From positions 1 through 64,000 of the forward strand of contig NZ_FNDK01000008.1 in the NCBI RefSeq assembly GCF_900099605.1: a DNA stretch of 64,000 nt. Direction: 5' to 3'. Positions 17,369-26,422 of the stretch are shown piece by piece; the first letter of the stretch is position 1, and every line of letters starts with the position of its first letter. A program made the translations under genes and the position numbers. Origin of the DNA: Alteribacillus persepolensis (GTDB taxonomy: Bacteria > Bacillota > Bacilli > Bacillales > Marinococcaceae). Under the pieces are notes generated by a model that worked only from the letters and a program-made list of their open reading frames with translations, was not told where the DNA came from and did not search any database.

Positions 17369-17707
17369 AGTTCAAAAGAGTGAGGCTTCTTGCACTTTCA
17401 CATGCTAGAAGCCTTATTTGTTGATGATGCTGTCGGTAGACCTTTGCTGCAAGAGCAGCCTCCACTGCCTGAAAAACATAAAAGAAAGATTGTTTCCACG
17501 TAATTACATCTATTGCTTGTCACATGGAAAGCCGTTACTATTCCCCCATTTCCTCCGTTGACATGCTCAACTGCTGCCTCGCGTTTTACAGAGTCAAATG
17601 ATGAAGTGAAGAAAGCAAAAAGCCATAATAGTACAGATTTTTTGTTATAGAATGTCAGCCATTTGTAAATAACTAATCATAAAGTCAAAATATTGCAGGT
17701 GGTAGGG
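17369..17707. other. Intergenic region between phaC and fdhF
   Basis: About 340 bases. It contains the hairpin AGGCTTCT (17383-17390)/AGAAGCCT (17407-17414), a likely phaC terminator with a weak T-run. The rest shows no gene; an AT-rich stretch at 17635-17690 probably holds the fdhF promoter. Confidence 0.45.
17383..17419 (+). terminator. Probable phaC terminator
   Basis: An 8-bp stem AGGCTTCT/AGAAGCCT with a 16-nt loop, followed by TATTTGTT, 15 bases after the phaC stop. Confidence 0.5.
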
Positions 17708-20698
17708 ATGGAAGAAAAGAACATTACGTTTCAATTTAACAACGAAGACATTGAAGCCGCACCTGGACGTACCATTTTTGAAGCTTGCCGGGATAAAGGA
17801 ATTTTTATGCCCGGTATTTGTTCGTCTCAGCCAGATCTTGGTGTAGGCGTTATTAAAACATGTGACACTTGTTATGTCGAAGTAGATGGAGAACTGAAGC
17901 GTTCATGTACGACAGAAATCGAACCTGACATGAAAGTAAGTTCTGAATCAGACAAAGCCAAAGCAGCACAATTAGAAGGAATGTCCCAAATCTTAAAAAA
18001 TCACGAACTCTACTGCACAGTTTGTGATAACAACAATGGTAACTGTGAAGTACACAACACAGCAGAATACTTACAAGTAGATCACCAAAAATATGAATTT
18101 ACCTCGAAGCCATATGCGGCGGACAACTCGCATCCTAACTATCGATACGAACCAGACCAATGTATTCTGTGCGGCCTTTGTGTAGAAGCTTGTCAAGATT
18201 TACAAGTAAGTGAAGTATTAAGCATTGATTGGGAAAGAGAAGAGCCCCGTGTTATTTGGGATAATGATGTGCCAATTGATGAATCGTCTTGTGTATCATG
18301 CGGCCATTGTGTAACAGTTTGCCCATGTAATGCATTAATGGAAAAAACGATGCTCGGTGAAGCCGGTTACATGACAAGCATGCCGAAAAATATTTTAGAG
18401 CCAATGATTGATTTAACAAAAGAAGTAGAACCGGGATATCAAGGCATCTTTACCATTTCAAATATTGAAGCATCGATGCGGGAAGACCGAATTGACCGTA
18501 CAAAAACGGTTTGTACGTACTGCGGTGTTGGTTGCAGCTTTGAAGTGTGGAGCAAAGACAGAGATATTTTAAAAATACAACCGCAGCCAGATGCTCCTGC
18601 TAATGGTATTTCTACGTGTGTCAAAGGGAAATTCGGCTGGGATTTCGTAAATAGTGAAGAACGCTTAACCACTCCGTTGATTCGAAAAGATGATACGTTT
18701 GTTGAAGCAACGTGGGATGAAGCACTCTCTTTAATTGCTGAAAAGTTTCTTGGCATAAAGGAACAACATGGAGTGGATGCGCTTGGATTTGTTGCTTCGT
18801 CTAAATGTACGAATGAAGAAAATTACTTGTTTCAAAAGCTGGCACGTTCGGTGTTTCAAACAAATAATGTAGATAACTGTTCCCGGTATTGCCAAACACC
18901 AGCATCTGCCGGCTTGATGCGCACGGTTGGTATCGGAGGCGACTCCGGTACAATCAAAGATATCGCAAATGCTGAACTGGTTGTTGTAGTTGGTGCCAAT
19001 CCATCAGAGTCTCATCCTGTACTGGCGACACGTATTAAGCGGGCGAATAAATTACACGATCAAAAACTTATTGTTGCTGATTTACGGAAAAATGAACTAG
19101 CGGAGCGAGCAGATTATCATATTCATCCAAATCCAGGAACAGATCTTGTCTGGATTTCCGCTGTGACAAAATATATGTTTGACCAAGGCTGGGACGATAG
19201 TGAATTTTTAAAAGGTCGTGTTAACAATGTTGAGGAATATAAACAGTCTTTAGAGAAATTTACCTTAGAGTACGCTGAAGAGATTACGGGTATTTCAAAA
19301 GATCAATTGATTGAGATTGCGACAATGATTCATGAAGCGAAGACAACTTGTATCTTGTGGGCAATGGGTGTAACTCAGCATATCGGTGGTACAGACACAA
19401 GTACAGCCATCGCCAACTTGCTGCTGGTGACGGGGAATTTTGGAAAAGAAGGTACTGGTGCGTATCCGCTCCGCGGCCATAACAATGTCCAAGGAGCTAG
19501 TGACTTCGGTACGATGCCAAACTACTTCCCCGGCTATGAGCCAGTAGAAAACGATGAAATACGTCAGCGTTATGAAGAAGCGTGGCAAGTTGAACTGCCA
19601 AAAGAACCAGGGTTAAATAACCATCAGGTCGTCGAAGCTATCGATGATGGACAAGTCAAAGGCATGTATTTATTCGGTGAAGAAATGGCATTAGTTGACT
19701 CCAACATCAACTACGTGCACGGAGCATTTGAAAAGCTTGATTTCTTTGTCGTTCAAGATATCTTCTTCTCTAAGACAGCACAGTTTGCGGATGTGGTGCT
19801 GCCAGCTGCACCAAGCTTAGAGAAAGAAGGTACGTTTACTAATACGGAGCGGCGTATTCAACGTTTTTATAAAGTATTTGACCCGCTTGGAAATTGCAAA
19901 CCGGACTGGGAAATTTTCCAAGAATTAGCGAATAAATGCGGAGCTGATTGGCATTATGAAAGTCCGGCCGAGGTAATGGATGAAGCGGCAAAATTAGCAC
20001 CAGCTTTTGCAGGTGTCAGCTATAAACGCTTAGAAGAATGGGAAAGTCTTTGCTGGCCAGTAGATGAAAACGGAAAAGATTACCCGCTTTTATATGAAGA
20101 GTCGTTTGGCTTCCCGGATGGCAAAGCCCGCCTGTTTGCTGTTGATTGGAGCGAACCATATGAAGCTGGGGAAGAATATGATCTTCATTTAAATAACGGC
20201 CGCTTGTTAGAACAATTCCACGAGGGCAACATGACAAGAAAATCAGAAGGCATTATGCACAAAGCACCGAACCCGTGGCTGGAAGTGTCTCATGAACTAG
20301 CTGAAGAGCGTGATATCAAAACAGGTTCTTTAGTACGGCTGACCTCTCCGTATGGAAAAGTGAAGGTACGTGTATTGGTTACAGACCGCGTGAAAGGTAA
20401 TGAGCTGTATTTACCAATGAATGCTATTGAAGAAATTCAAGCAGTCAATAAATTAACGAGCAGTTATCATGATAAGGATACACACACACCAAACTATAAA
20501 GAAATGCAAGTTAAAATGGATGTGTTGGAAAAAGATGGAGACTCTCCACTTCCATCTGTAAACTTCCGCTTTGGCAATCCGCAGCCCCACATTGGCGTAG
20601 AAGTGGAGAAGAAATGGGAGCGAGATGACTTTACGTCAGTGCCAGAGGTTGTTGAGAGGGAGGATGTTATAGATGGCAAAAGCGATCACGCAAATTAA
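17708..20698 (+). CDS. fdhF: Molybdenum/tungsten formate dehydrogenase alpha subunit
   Basis: 996 aa from the ATG at 17708 (GCAGGTGGT just upstream; an in-frame TTG lies 15 nt earlier). Domain order: [2Fe-2S] ferredoxin domain (Cys38, 52, 55, 67), NuoG-like His99/Cys103/106/113 cluster, two [4Fe-4S] ferredoxin clusters (Cys152/155/158/162 and 195/198/201/205), then the molybdopterin oxidoreductase with its own [4Fe-4S] motif CTYCGVGC. The metal-ligating residue is Cys395 in NCSRYCQTP, where E. coli FdhF has selenocysteine. It oxidises formate to CO2 and passes electrons to NAD or a carrier, like B. subtilis YrhE. First gene of a four-gene run. Confidence 0.93.
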   Translation: MEEKNITFQFNNEDIEAAPGRTIFEACRDKGIFMPGICSSQPDLGVGVIKTCDTCYVEVDGELKRSCTTEIEPDMKVSSESDKAKAAQLEGMSQILKNHELYCTVCDNNNGNCEVHNTAEYLQVDHQKYEFTSKPYAADNSHPNYRYEPDQCILCGLCVEACQDLQVSEVLSIDWEREEPRVIWDNDVPIDESSCVSCGHCVTVCPCNALMEKTMLGEAGYMTSMPKNILEPMIDLTKEVEPGYQGIFTISNIEASMREDRIDRTKTVCTYCGVGCSFEVWSKDRDILKIQPQPDAPANGISTCVKGKFGWDFVNSEERLTTPLIRKDDTFVEATWDEALSLIAEKFLGIKEQHGVDALGFVASSKCTNEENYLFQKLARSVFQTNNVDNCSRYCQTPASAGLMRTVGIGGDSGTIKDIANAELVVVVGANPSESHPVLATRIKRANKLHDQKLIVADLRKNELAERADYHIHPNPGTDLVWISAVTKYMFDQGWDDSEFLKGRVNNVEEYKQSLEKFTLEYAEEITGISKDQLIEIATMIHEAKTTCILWAMGVTQHIGGTDTSTAIANLLLVTGNFGKEGTGAYPLRGHNNVQGASDFGTMPNYFPGYEPVENDEIRQRYEEAWQVELPKEPGLNNHQVVEAIDDGQVKGMYLFGEEMALVDSNINYVHGAFEKLDFFVVQDIFFSKTAQFADVVLPAAPSLEKEGTFTNTERRIQRFYKVFDPLGNCKPDWEIFQELANKCGADWHYESPAEVMDEAAKLAPAFAGVSYKRLEEWESLCWPVDENGKDYPLLYEESFGFPDGKARLFAVDWSEPYEAGEEYDLHLNNGRLLEQFHEGNMTRKSEGIMHKAPNPWLEVSHELAEERDIKTGSLVRLTSPYGKVKVRVLVTDRVKGNELYLPMNAIEEIQAVNKLTSSYHDKDTHTPNYKEMQVKMDVLEKDGDSPLPSVNFRFGNPQPHIGVEVEKKWERDDFTSVPEVVEREDVIDGKSDHAN

Positions 20699-21173
20699 TG
20701 TGCAAAAGAAAACCGAAGAAGAAAGACAGCGCCAGCTCCAGCAGGATTTGCTTAATCAGCTGACGGAAAACCATCAATCACTGGATACAATTTTTGACAT
20801 TGTAGACGAGCTGAATAAAGCAGGAGTGCTTGACATGGTAAAAGGATTTTTGCGGATGAGAGATCAAATCGGTTCGATTAGTATTGAGAAGGTTAACCAG
20901 CCGAGCATGCATCATCTCATAAAAAATGGATTCCATGCGATTGAGTTTATTGGAAAGCTAGAGCCAGAAAAACTGGAAAAAATGATGGATGGCCTTGTTC
21001 ATGGACTAGACCGTATGGCAAAAGAAACGGAAAAGCAAGAAGAGGTCAGCATGTGGAAAATGTTTAAATTGATGCGTGACCCTCACGTGTTGACAGCCCT
21101 CTCATATTTAACCGCGTTTTTAAACGGCATGGGAGAAGAGCTTGGTACTAATCGACAACAAGAAGGACGGTGA
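20673..21173 (+). CDS. DUF1641 protein, formate dehydrogenase-associated (YrhD-like)
   Basis: 166 aa, helical, no membrane segment. The segment LDTIFDIVDELNKAGVLDMVKGFLRMRDQIG and the MRDPHVLTALSYLTAFLNGMG end are characteristic of DUF1641. In B. subtilis yrhD lies directly beside the fdh gene yrhE, as here. The start overlaps the fdhF end by 26 nt, with GAGAGGGAGG upstream. Its function is unknown; likely an accessory or assembly subunit of the dehydrogenase. Confidence 0.87.
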   Translation: MAKAITQINVQKKTEEERQRQLQQDLLNQLTENHQSLDTIFDIVDELNKAGVLDMVKGFLRMRDQIGSISIEKVNQPSMHHLIKNGFHAIEFIGKLEPEKLEKMMDGLVHGLDRMAKETEKQEEVSMWKMFKLMRDPHVLTALSYLTAFLNGMGEELGTNRQQEGR

Positions 21174-21176
21174 GTG

Positions 21177-21419
21177 ATGGTGGTTATGACGCGTACCATT
21201 TCTTTTGAAACGATGAGCCACAGCGATAAGGAACGCATTGAAGAAGTGCTGCTCGATGTATGGGGAATTCGAAAAGTTGATATTAATCCCTATAAACAAG
21301 AAGCCGTTGTTTCTTATGATGAAGATGCAGCTTCATTTATTGATTTTGAACAAGCACTGAAAGACAGTGGATATCACATTGACTCAGATGACATGCCAAT
21401 GCAAAGGGAGGACATGTAA
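21177..21419 (+). CDS. HMA-like ferredoxin-fold protein without CxxC
   Basis: 80 aa from the ATG at 21177 (GTG at 21174 and ATG at 21186 are alternatives; GAAGGACGG is best spaced for 21177). The pattern RTISFETMSHSDKERIEEVLLDVWGI...KVDINPYKQEAVVSYDEDAASFIDFEQALKDSGY follows the beta-alpha-beta-beta-alpha outline of heavy-metal-associated domains, but the metal-binding CxxC is missing. It starts right after the DUF1641 stop. A metal-delivery role cannot be claimed; an assembly or regulatory partner of the dehydrogenase is possible. Confidence 0.6.
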   Translation: MVVMTRTISFETMSHSDKERIEEVLLDVWGIRKVDINPYKQEAVVSYDEDAASFIDFEQALKDSGYHIDSDDMPMQREDM

Positions 21420-21551
21420 GTGGCAAAGGTTTGTGAAATATGCGGACAAAGAACAGAACAGCAAGAAAATGCCTCACCATATGAAAAGCTCAGCGTTTGT
21501 GAAAGCTGCTTAGAAGACAGAACATTCCCTTCTCCAGCAAAACCGGAATAA
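21420..21551 (+). CDS. 43-residue zinc-ribbon protein
   Basis: 43 aa from a GTG at 21420, immediately after the preceding stop, with AAAGGGAGG at 21403-21411 spaced 8 nt. Two CxxC pairs (Cys5/Cys8 and Cys27/Cys30) make a treble-clef or rubredoxin-like knuckle: CEICGQ...VCESCLE. The small size and the four-cysteine pattern suggest a metal-bound mini-protein tied to the formate dehydrogenase. I do not recognise a named family. A terminator follows directly. Confidence 0.7.
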   Translation: MAKVCEICGQRTEQQENASPYEKLSVCESCLEDRTFPSPAKPE

Positions 21552-21564
21552 AGGAATAGTAAAT

Positions 21565-21597
21565 CCCCCCATCTCACGACAAAAGTGGGTTGGGGGG
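21565..21597. terminator. Terminator between fdh operon and OFA transporter
   Basis: CCCCCCATCTCAC (21565-21577) pairs with GTGGGTTGGGGGG (21585-21597) with two mismatches, between two convergent transcription units. Confidence 0.65.
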
Positions 21598-21642
21598 TTC
21601 CAGGTTATAAAGTTTTCTGTAAAGAAGAACACAATGTTGTCT

Positions 21643-22917
21643 TTATTGAGGTGACAATTCTGGTTCGCCGCCTTTTTCCTTTTCTGTATTGTTATTTTCT
21701 TCACGTATCTTTGCAATATTTCGCTTCATTAAGATTGCTAAGACAAGCGCGGCAAGTAGTAAGAAAGCAAAAACAAAAAAGGTGAATACATAACTTCCAG
21801 TGTTTTCATACACTGCTGACACAATCATTGGTCCGACGACACCAGCAAGAGACCAGGATGTGAGTAAATATCCATGAATTGCACCGAGCTGTTTGGTACC
21901 AAACAAATCGCCAATGAACGCTGGTAAACATGAAAAGCCGCCGCCGTAACAAGAGATAATGAGAAACAAAATAATCGAAAACAGTATGACGTTGGTAATA
22001 TAAGGGAGCAAAAAGAAAGCTGCTACTTGAAAGATGAAGAAAATTAAATACGTGTTGGCTCTGCCAATATAGTCTGAAGCAGACGCCCATATAATCCGGC
22101 CGCCGCCGTTAAACAAACCCATAATACCAACAACAGAAGCAGCTGTTGCAGCTGTGGCTCCAGTAATGTCTTGTGCCATTGGCGAGGCTACGGATAACAG
22201 CATAATCCCCGCAGAGATATTAATGAACATCATACCCCATAATAGCCAGAAGCGTAATGTTTTTGCTGCTTCATTTGCTTTCAAATAAGCTAAATCTCCG
22301 CCTTTGTCCTCCTCTTCTTCAACTTCTTTACCGTGAGGAGTCCATCCTTCTGGTGGTTTGGCGATATATAATCCGCCAAGTAACATGAGAAGAAAGTAAG
22401 AAATCCCAAGGATATAAAATGTCATCGGAATGGACAGAGCACTCATTAACATGTTAGCAATTGGACTGGTCACAAGTGCTCCAGCACCAAATCCCATCAC
22501 TGCCATTCCCGTTGCCAGTCCACGGCGGTCAGGGAACCATTTGACCAAGGTAGATACAGGAGCAATGTAGCCAAAACCTAAACCAAAACCGCCAATAACC
22601 CCAAAAAACAGAAGGAACATAATATAGCTTCCCATAGCAACAGCAAATCCTGCTCCGACTGTCCCTATACCAAACAAAATGGCAGCAATAATCGCTGATA
22701 TACGCGGTCCTTTTCTTTCAACAAACTTTCCAAAAAATGCAGCAGACAACCCGAGAATAAAAATCGCGATAGTAAAAGCAAGCGATACATCAGTCGTCTC
22801 CCATCCCAATGCTTCATTCAAAGGGTTTTGATACACGCTGTAAGCATAAATCGAACCAATCGATAAGTGGATTGCAATAGCTGACAGCGCAATTAACCAT
22901 CTATTTTTATCTGCCAT
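21643..22917 (-). CDS. OFA-family MFS transporter (oxalate/formate antiporter-like)
   Basis: 424 aa with about 12 membrane segments. SIGSIYAYSVYQNPL near residues 21-35 and GFGLGFGYIAPVSTLVKWFPDRRGLATGMAVMGFGAGA-like sequence in the middle are OFA-family hallmarks. Members exchange oxalate/formate or carry lactate and other small monocarboxylates. AAAGGAG precedes the ATG. Convergent arrangement with the fdh operon fits formate (or oxalate) handling, but expression may be independent. Confidence 0.87.
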   Translation of the reverse strand: MADKNRWLIALSAIAIHLSIGSIYAYSVYQNPLNEALGWETTDVSLAFTIAIFILGLSAAFFGKFVERKGPRISAIIAAILFGIGTVGAGFAVAMGSYIMFLLFFGVIGGFGLGFGYIAPVSTLVKWFPDRRGLATGMAVMGFGAGALVTSPIANMLMSALSIPMTFYILGISYFLLMLLGGLYIAKPPEGWTPHGKEVEEEEDKGGDLAYLKANEAAKTLRFWLLWGMMFINISAGIMLLSVASPMAQDITGATAATAASVVGIMGLFNGGGRIIWASASDYIGRANTYLIFFIFQVAAFFLLPYITNVILFSIILFLIISCYGGGFSCLPAFIGDLFGTKQLGAIHGYLLTSWSLAGVVGPMIVSAVYENTGSYVFTFFVFAFLLLAALVLAILMKRNIAKIREENNNTEKEKGGEPELSPQ

Positions 22918-23085
22918 CGTAACACTCCTTTCTTTTTTTGGATGTTCTTATTATGGACGTATTAAAAAAATTCATTAGCTGTTTTTGACTGAGAAGCGCT
23001 GGATAAAAAAATGGTAAACGAAGCATACTACTGTATACATTTGTGATTCTACATTTATAAAACATATCCTACTTGGAGGAAAAAA

Positions 23086-24312
23086 ATGGATAAAAAAAGA
23101 TGGGATTTAATTGCGTTGGCGTCAATCCCTTTAATGATGACATTGGGGAATTCCATGTTGATTCCGGTGCTTCCATTAATGGAAAGAGAGATAGAAATAA
23201 CAGCATTTCAATCAAGCTTAATTATTTCCATTTATTCGATTGTCGCCATTATATTAATTCCAATTTCAGGGTACTTATCAGATAAAATTGGCAGAAAAAA
23301 AGTTATTATTCCAAGCCTTCTGATTGTCGGAATAGGTGGAGCTGTTTCTGCCTATGCTGCTTGGCAGATGGATAATCCATACATTGTTATTATGATAGGA
23401 AGGTTTTTACAAGGAATTGGAGCGGCTGGTGCTTTTCCGGTTGTGCTGCCGACAGTAGGAGATATGTTTAAGGAGGAAAAACAAGTTAGTCAAGGGCTTG
23501 GCATTATTGAAACTGCCAATACTTTGGGGAAAGTGTTGAGCCCCATTTTGGGAGCGTTGTTAGCTGTAATTATTTGGTACATGCCGTTTATTGCGATTCC
23601 GATTCTTTCCATGGTTTCGGTGCTCTTGGTCTGGTTTTTAGTAAAGACCCCCAAAAGAGATGGACAAGAAGGTGTTCCGTCCTTTCGTCAATTTATTAAA
23701 GGAGTAAAAGAGACATTTCATCATAATGGGCGTTGGCTTGTGGCTGTTTTTTTTATTGGTGGTATCCTTATGCTTGTATTATTTGGGTTTTTGTTTCATT
23801 TTTCATCGCTGCTTGAAGATACGTTTCATATTAACGGTTACATGAAAGGATTAGTATTGGCGATTCCGCTGTTATTTTTATGTATTGCTTCTTTCTTAAG
23901 CGGAAAAATGATTGGTGAAGATAAAAACCGTATGAGATGGTTTATTTTAATAGGAAATGCGACTGCTGCTATTTCTCTGTTTTTTGTTCGCGATGATATG
24001 AACTTATTATTATTCACAACGTTATTATCAGCTGCAGGGATTGGAATCGGAGCAAGTTTACCTTGTTTAGATGCTTTGATTACAGAAGGAATCAAAAAGG
24101 AAGAAAGAGGATCAATAACGTCTATTTACAGCAGCATGCGTTTTGTCGGCGTAGCTGCCGGGCCTCCTGTTGCGGCGTTATTAATGAAATACAACGCAAA
24201 TTATATTTATTATTTACTCGCTGGATTGAGTGCAGTAGCTGTTATTATAACCTTTGCAGCGATACGTCCTTCTTCGGAGAAAGAAGAGAGCAAGGAGCCC
24301 GTTGTAACATAG
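23086..24312 (+). CDS. MFS exporter, DHA1-type (possible siderophore or drug efflux)
   Basis: 408 aa, about 12 membrane segments. GYLSDKIGRKKVI is the A-motif and the GRFLQGIGAAGAFPVVLPTVGDMF stretch resembles motif C of drug:H+ antiporters. Similar B. subtilis proteins include YfmO and YmfD, the latter a bacillibactin exporter. It lies directly upstream of a Fur-boxed siderophore importer, which makes siderophore export attractive, but it has its own terminator and no Fur box was seen before it. TTGGAGG precedes the ATG. Confidence 0.8.
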   Translation: MDKKRWDLIALASIPLMMTLGNSMLIPVLPLMEREIEITAFQSSLIISIYSIVAIILIPISGYLSDKIGRKKVIIPSLLIVGIGGAVSAYAAWQMDNPYIVIMIGRFLQGIGAAGAFPVVLPTVGDMFKEEKQVSQGLGIIETANTLGKVLSPILGALLAVIIWYMPFIAIPILSMVSVLLVWFLVKTPKRDGQEGVPSFRQFIKGVKETFHHNGRWLVAVFFIGGILMLVLFGFLFHFSSLLEDTFHINGYMKGLVLAIPLLFLCIASFLSGKMIGEDKNRMRWFILIGNATAAISLFFVRDDMNLLLFTTLLSAAGIGIGASLPCLDALITEGIKKEERGSITSIYSSMRFVGVAAGPPVAALLMKYNANYIYYLLAGLSAVAVIITFAAIRPSSEKEESKEPVVT

Positions 24313-24370
24313 AAAACAATAATAAATATTATTCCGATTTTGCAGTAAAGGAAATGGGGCAATGTTATAC

Positions 24371-24413
24371 CATTCGGCTGTGTTGTAACCAACAACAAGC
24401 CGAATGTTTTTTG
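24371..24413 (+). terminator. Terminator after the MFS exporter
   Basis: CATTCGGCT (24371-24379) pairs with AGCCGAATG (24398-24406), then TTTTTTG. Strong intrinsic terminator. Confidence 0.8.
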
Positions 24414-24431
24414 TTTTTTTGTATGAAAGAT

Positions 24432-24473
24432 TTGACAATTGTCGTAAATATGCTAGAATGATAATCGTTATCA
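24432..24473 (+). promoter_or_regulatory. Sigma-A promoter with overlapping Fur box for yclNOPQ
   Basis: TTGACA at 24432-24437 and TAGAAT at 24454-24459 are 16 nt apart. TGATAATCGTTATCA at 24459-24473 fits the 7-1-7 Fur consensus TGATAATnATTATCA with one mismatch and overlaps the transcription start. A second partial repeat, TTGATAATGAA, follows. Iron repression of the downstream transporter operon is well supported. Confidence 0.85.
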
Positions 24474-24528
24474 ATGAAATTGATAATGAATTTCATTATT
24501 TCCTGTGCAGGTTGGAGAAAGGTAAATC

Positions 24529-25482
24529 ATGAGAAAAAGGTATCTTTTCACAGCACTTCTCGTGTTATCTTTTGCTTCCGTGTTTATTGGAGTGCAAGAG
24601 CTTTCACCGTTAGATATTTTTACAATGACAGAGGAACAAGCCCAAGTGTTATGGGCAAGCAGGGTTCCACGGCTCATGAGTATCATCATAGCCGGGGCGA
24701 GCATGAGTATTTGCGGTATTATCATGCAGCAATTGAGCCGTAACAAGTTTGTATCGCCCACAACAGCTGGAACCTTGGATGCGGCGAGGCTCGGTATTCT
24801 CGTGTCGCTCTTATTATTTACGAGTGCGTCGCCGCTTACAAAAGCCGCGATATCATTTGTGTTCGCATTGCTGGGTACGCTTGTGTTTATGAAGCTGTTA
24901 GACAAAATCAAATTTAAAGACCCAATTTTTATACCGCTTGTTGGGTTGATGTTTGGTAACATACTCAGTTCAATCACTATGTTTTTTGCCTATAAAAACG
25001 ATCTCATTCAAAACATGACATCGTGGCTGCATGGAGATTTTTCTATGATTGTTGCAGGTCAATACGAACTCATTTACATAAGTTTGCCTGCTCTTGTGAT
25101 TGCTTATATGTTTGCAGACCGGTTTACAGTAGCTGGAATGGGAGAAGACTTCTCTACGAATCTTGGTCTGAACTATAAACATGTTGTCAATATTGGGTTA
25201 ATTATTGTGGCACTCGTAACATCTGTTGTCGTATTAACAGTGGGAATGATTCCATTTTTAGGACTGATTATTCCAAATATCGTTACGATTTTCAGGGGCG
25301 ATCATCTGAAGAAGAGCTTGGCACACACCGCGCTGTTTGGCGCTGTATTCGTTTTATTTTGTGACATTCTAGGAAGAATTATTATTTACCCTTATGAGAT
25401 TTCGATTGGTTTAACAGTCGGAGTGATTGGAAGCGGAATTTTCATTTACTTGTTGTTGAGGAGAAAAGCCTATGAGTCATAA
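24529..25482 (+). CDS. yclN: Siderophore ABC transporter permease (YclN-like)
   Basis: 317 aa, FecCD-family permease with about 8-9 membrane segments. RVPRLMSIIIAGASMSICGIIMQ is the conserved entry region and GMIPFLGLIIPNI precedes the ATPase-contacting loop. Closest in outline to YclN, the petrobactin-type permease of B. subtilis. It forms a heterodimer with the next gene, whose start overlaps its end by 11 nt. Fur box lies 55 nt upstream. Confidence 0.9.
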   Translation: MRKRYLFTALLVLSFASVFIGVQELSPLDIFTMTEEQAQVLWASRVPRLMSIIIAGASMSICGIIMQQLSRNKFVSPTTAGTLDAARLGILVSLLLFTSASPLTKAAISFVFALLGTLVFMKLLDKIKFKDPIFIPLVGLMFGNILSSITMFFAYKNDLIQNMTSWLHGDFSMIVAGQYELIYISLPALVIAYMFADRFTVAGMGEDFSTNLGLNYKHVVNIGLIIVALVTSVVVLTVGMIPFLGLIIPNIVTIFRGDHLKKSLAHTALFGAVFVLFCDILGRIIIYPYEISIGLTVGVIGSGIFIYLLLRRKAYES

Positions 25483-26422
25483 GGCTAAGCTAATCATTTT
25501 AACAGTTATAGCAGCAATTTTCACAGGACTTTTCCTTTTCCAGGGAATTGAAAGCAATTGGGATTATATTTTGCCGCTTAGAACGAAAAAGGTTATAGCA
25601 ATCATATTGACGGGAGCAGCAATTGCGATTGCAACAGTTATTTTTCAAACACTGACAAACAATCGTATTTTAACACCGAGCATTATCGGCTTGGATGCAT
25701 TATATATGCTGATCCAGACTGTAATCATTTTTGCATTTGGTTCACAAGTTGTAACGATGGTAGATAAAAACATTAATTTTTTGCTTACTGTCACGATTAT
25801 GATGGGATTTGCCTTTTTATTGTACTCGTTTCTTTTCCGTGGAGAAGGCCGTAACATTTATTTTCTCCTGCTGATTGGTTTTATATTTGGCACATTTTTT
25901 GAAAGCTTGTCATCGTTTATGCAAGTACTTATTGACCCCAATGAATTCCAAGTCGTGCAAGACCAAATGTTTGCCAGTTTCAATAATATTCATACCGAGC
26001 TGCTGCTGCTGTCCATTGCGGGATTTGTTATTGTGTTGTTCTATTTAATTCCGTTTCTGAAATACTTAGATGTATTGTCATTAGGAAAAGATCACGCCGT
26101 AAATTTAGGAATCGATTACGATTATGTCGTGAAAAGACTGCTTCTCATAGTTGTTGTTTTAATATCGATTTCTACAGCACTAGTAGGTCCCATTACGTTT
26201 TTGGGGCTGCTTGTCGCCAATGTGGCTCGTGAGTTTTTGAAAACATATCGACATAAACCGCTTCTGGCAGGCTCCGTTTTAATTAGTGTGGTTGCGCTAA
26301 TCAGTGGTCAGCTCATCGTAGAAAGAGTCTTTACGTTTTCAACGACATTAAGCGTGATTATTAATTTCGTTGGCGGTGTTTACTTTTTATATCTTTTATT
26401 AAAGGAGAATCGGTCATGGTAA
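25472..26422 (+). CDS. yclO: Siderophore ABC transporter permease (YclO-like)
   Basis: 316 aa, second FecCD-family permease, with membrane segments throughout and the conserved LVGPITFLGLLVANVARE loop that touches the ATPase. Divergent in its N-terminal half from the upstream permease, as expected for YclN/YclO pairs. Overlaps yclN by 11 nt and yclP by 7 nt, so translation is coupled. Confidence 0.9.
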   Translation: MSHKAKLIILTVIAAIFTGLFLFQGIESNWDYILPLRTKKVIAIILTGAAIAIATVIFQTLTNNRILTPSIIGLDALYMLIQTVIIFAFGSQVVTMVDKNINFLLTVTIMMGFAFLLYSFLFRGEGRNIYFLLLIGFIFGTFFESLSSFMQVLIDPNEFQVVQDQMFASFNNIHTELLLLSIAGFVIVLFYLIPFLKYLDVLSLGKDHAVNLGIDYDYVVKRLLLIVVVLISISTALVGPITFLGLLVANVAREFLKTYRHKPLLAGSVLISVVALISGQLIVERVFTFSTTLSVIINFVGGVYFLYLLLKENRSW

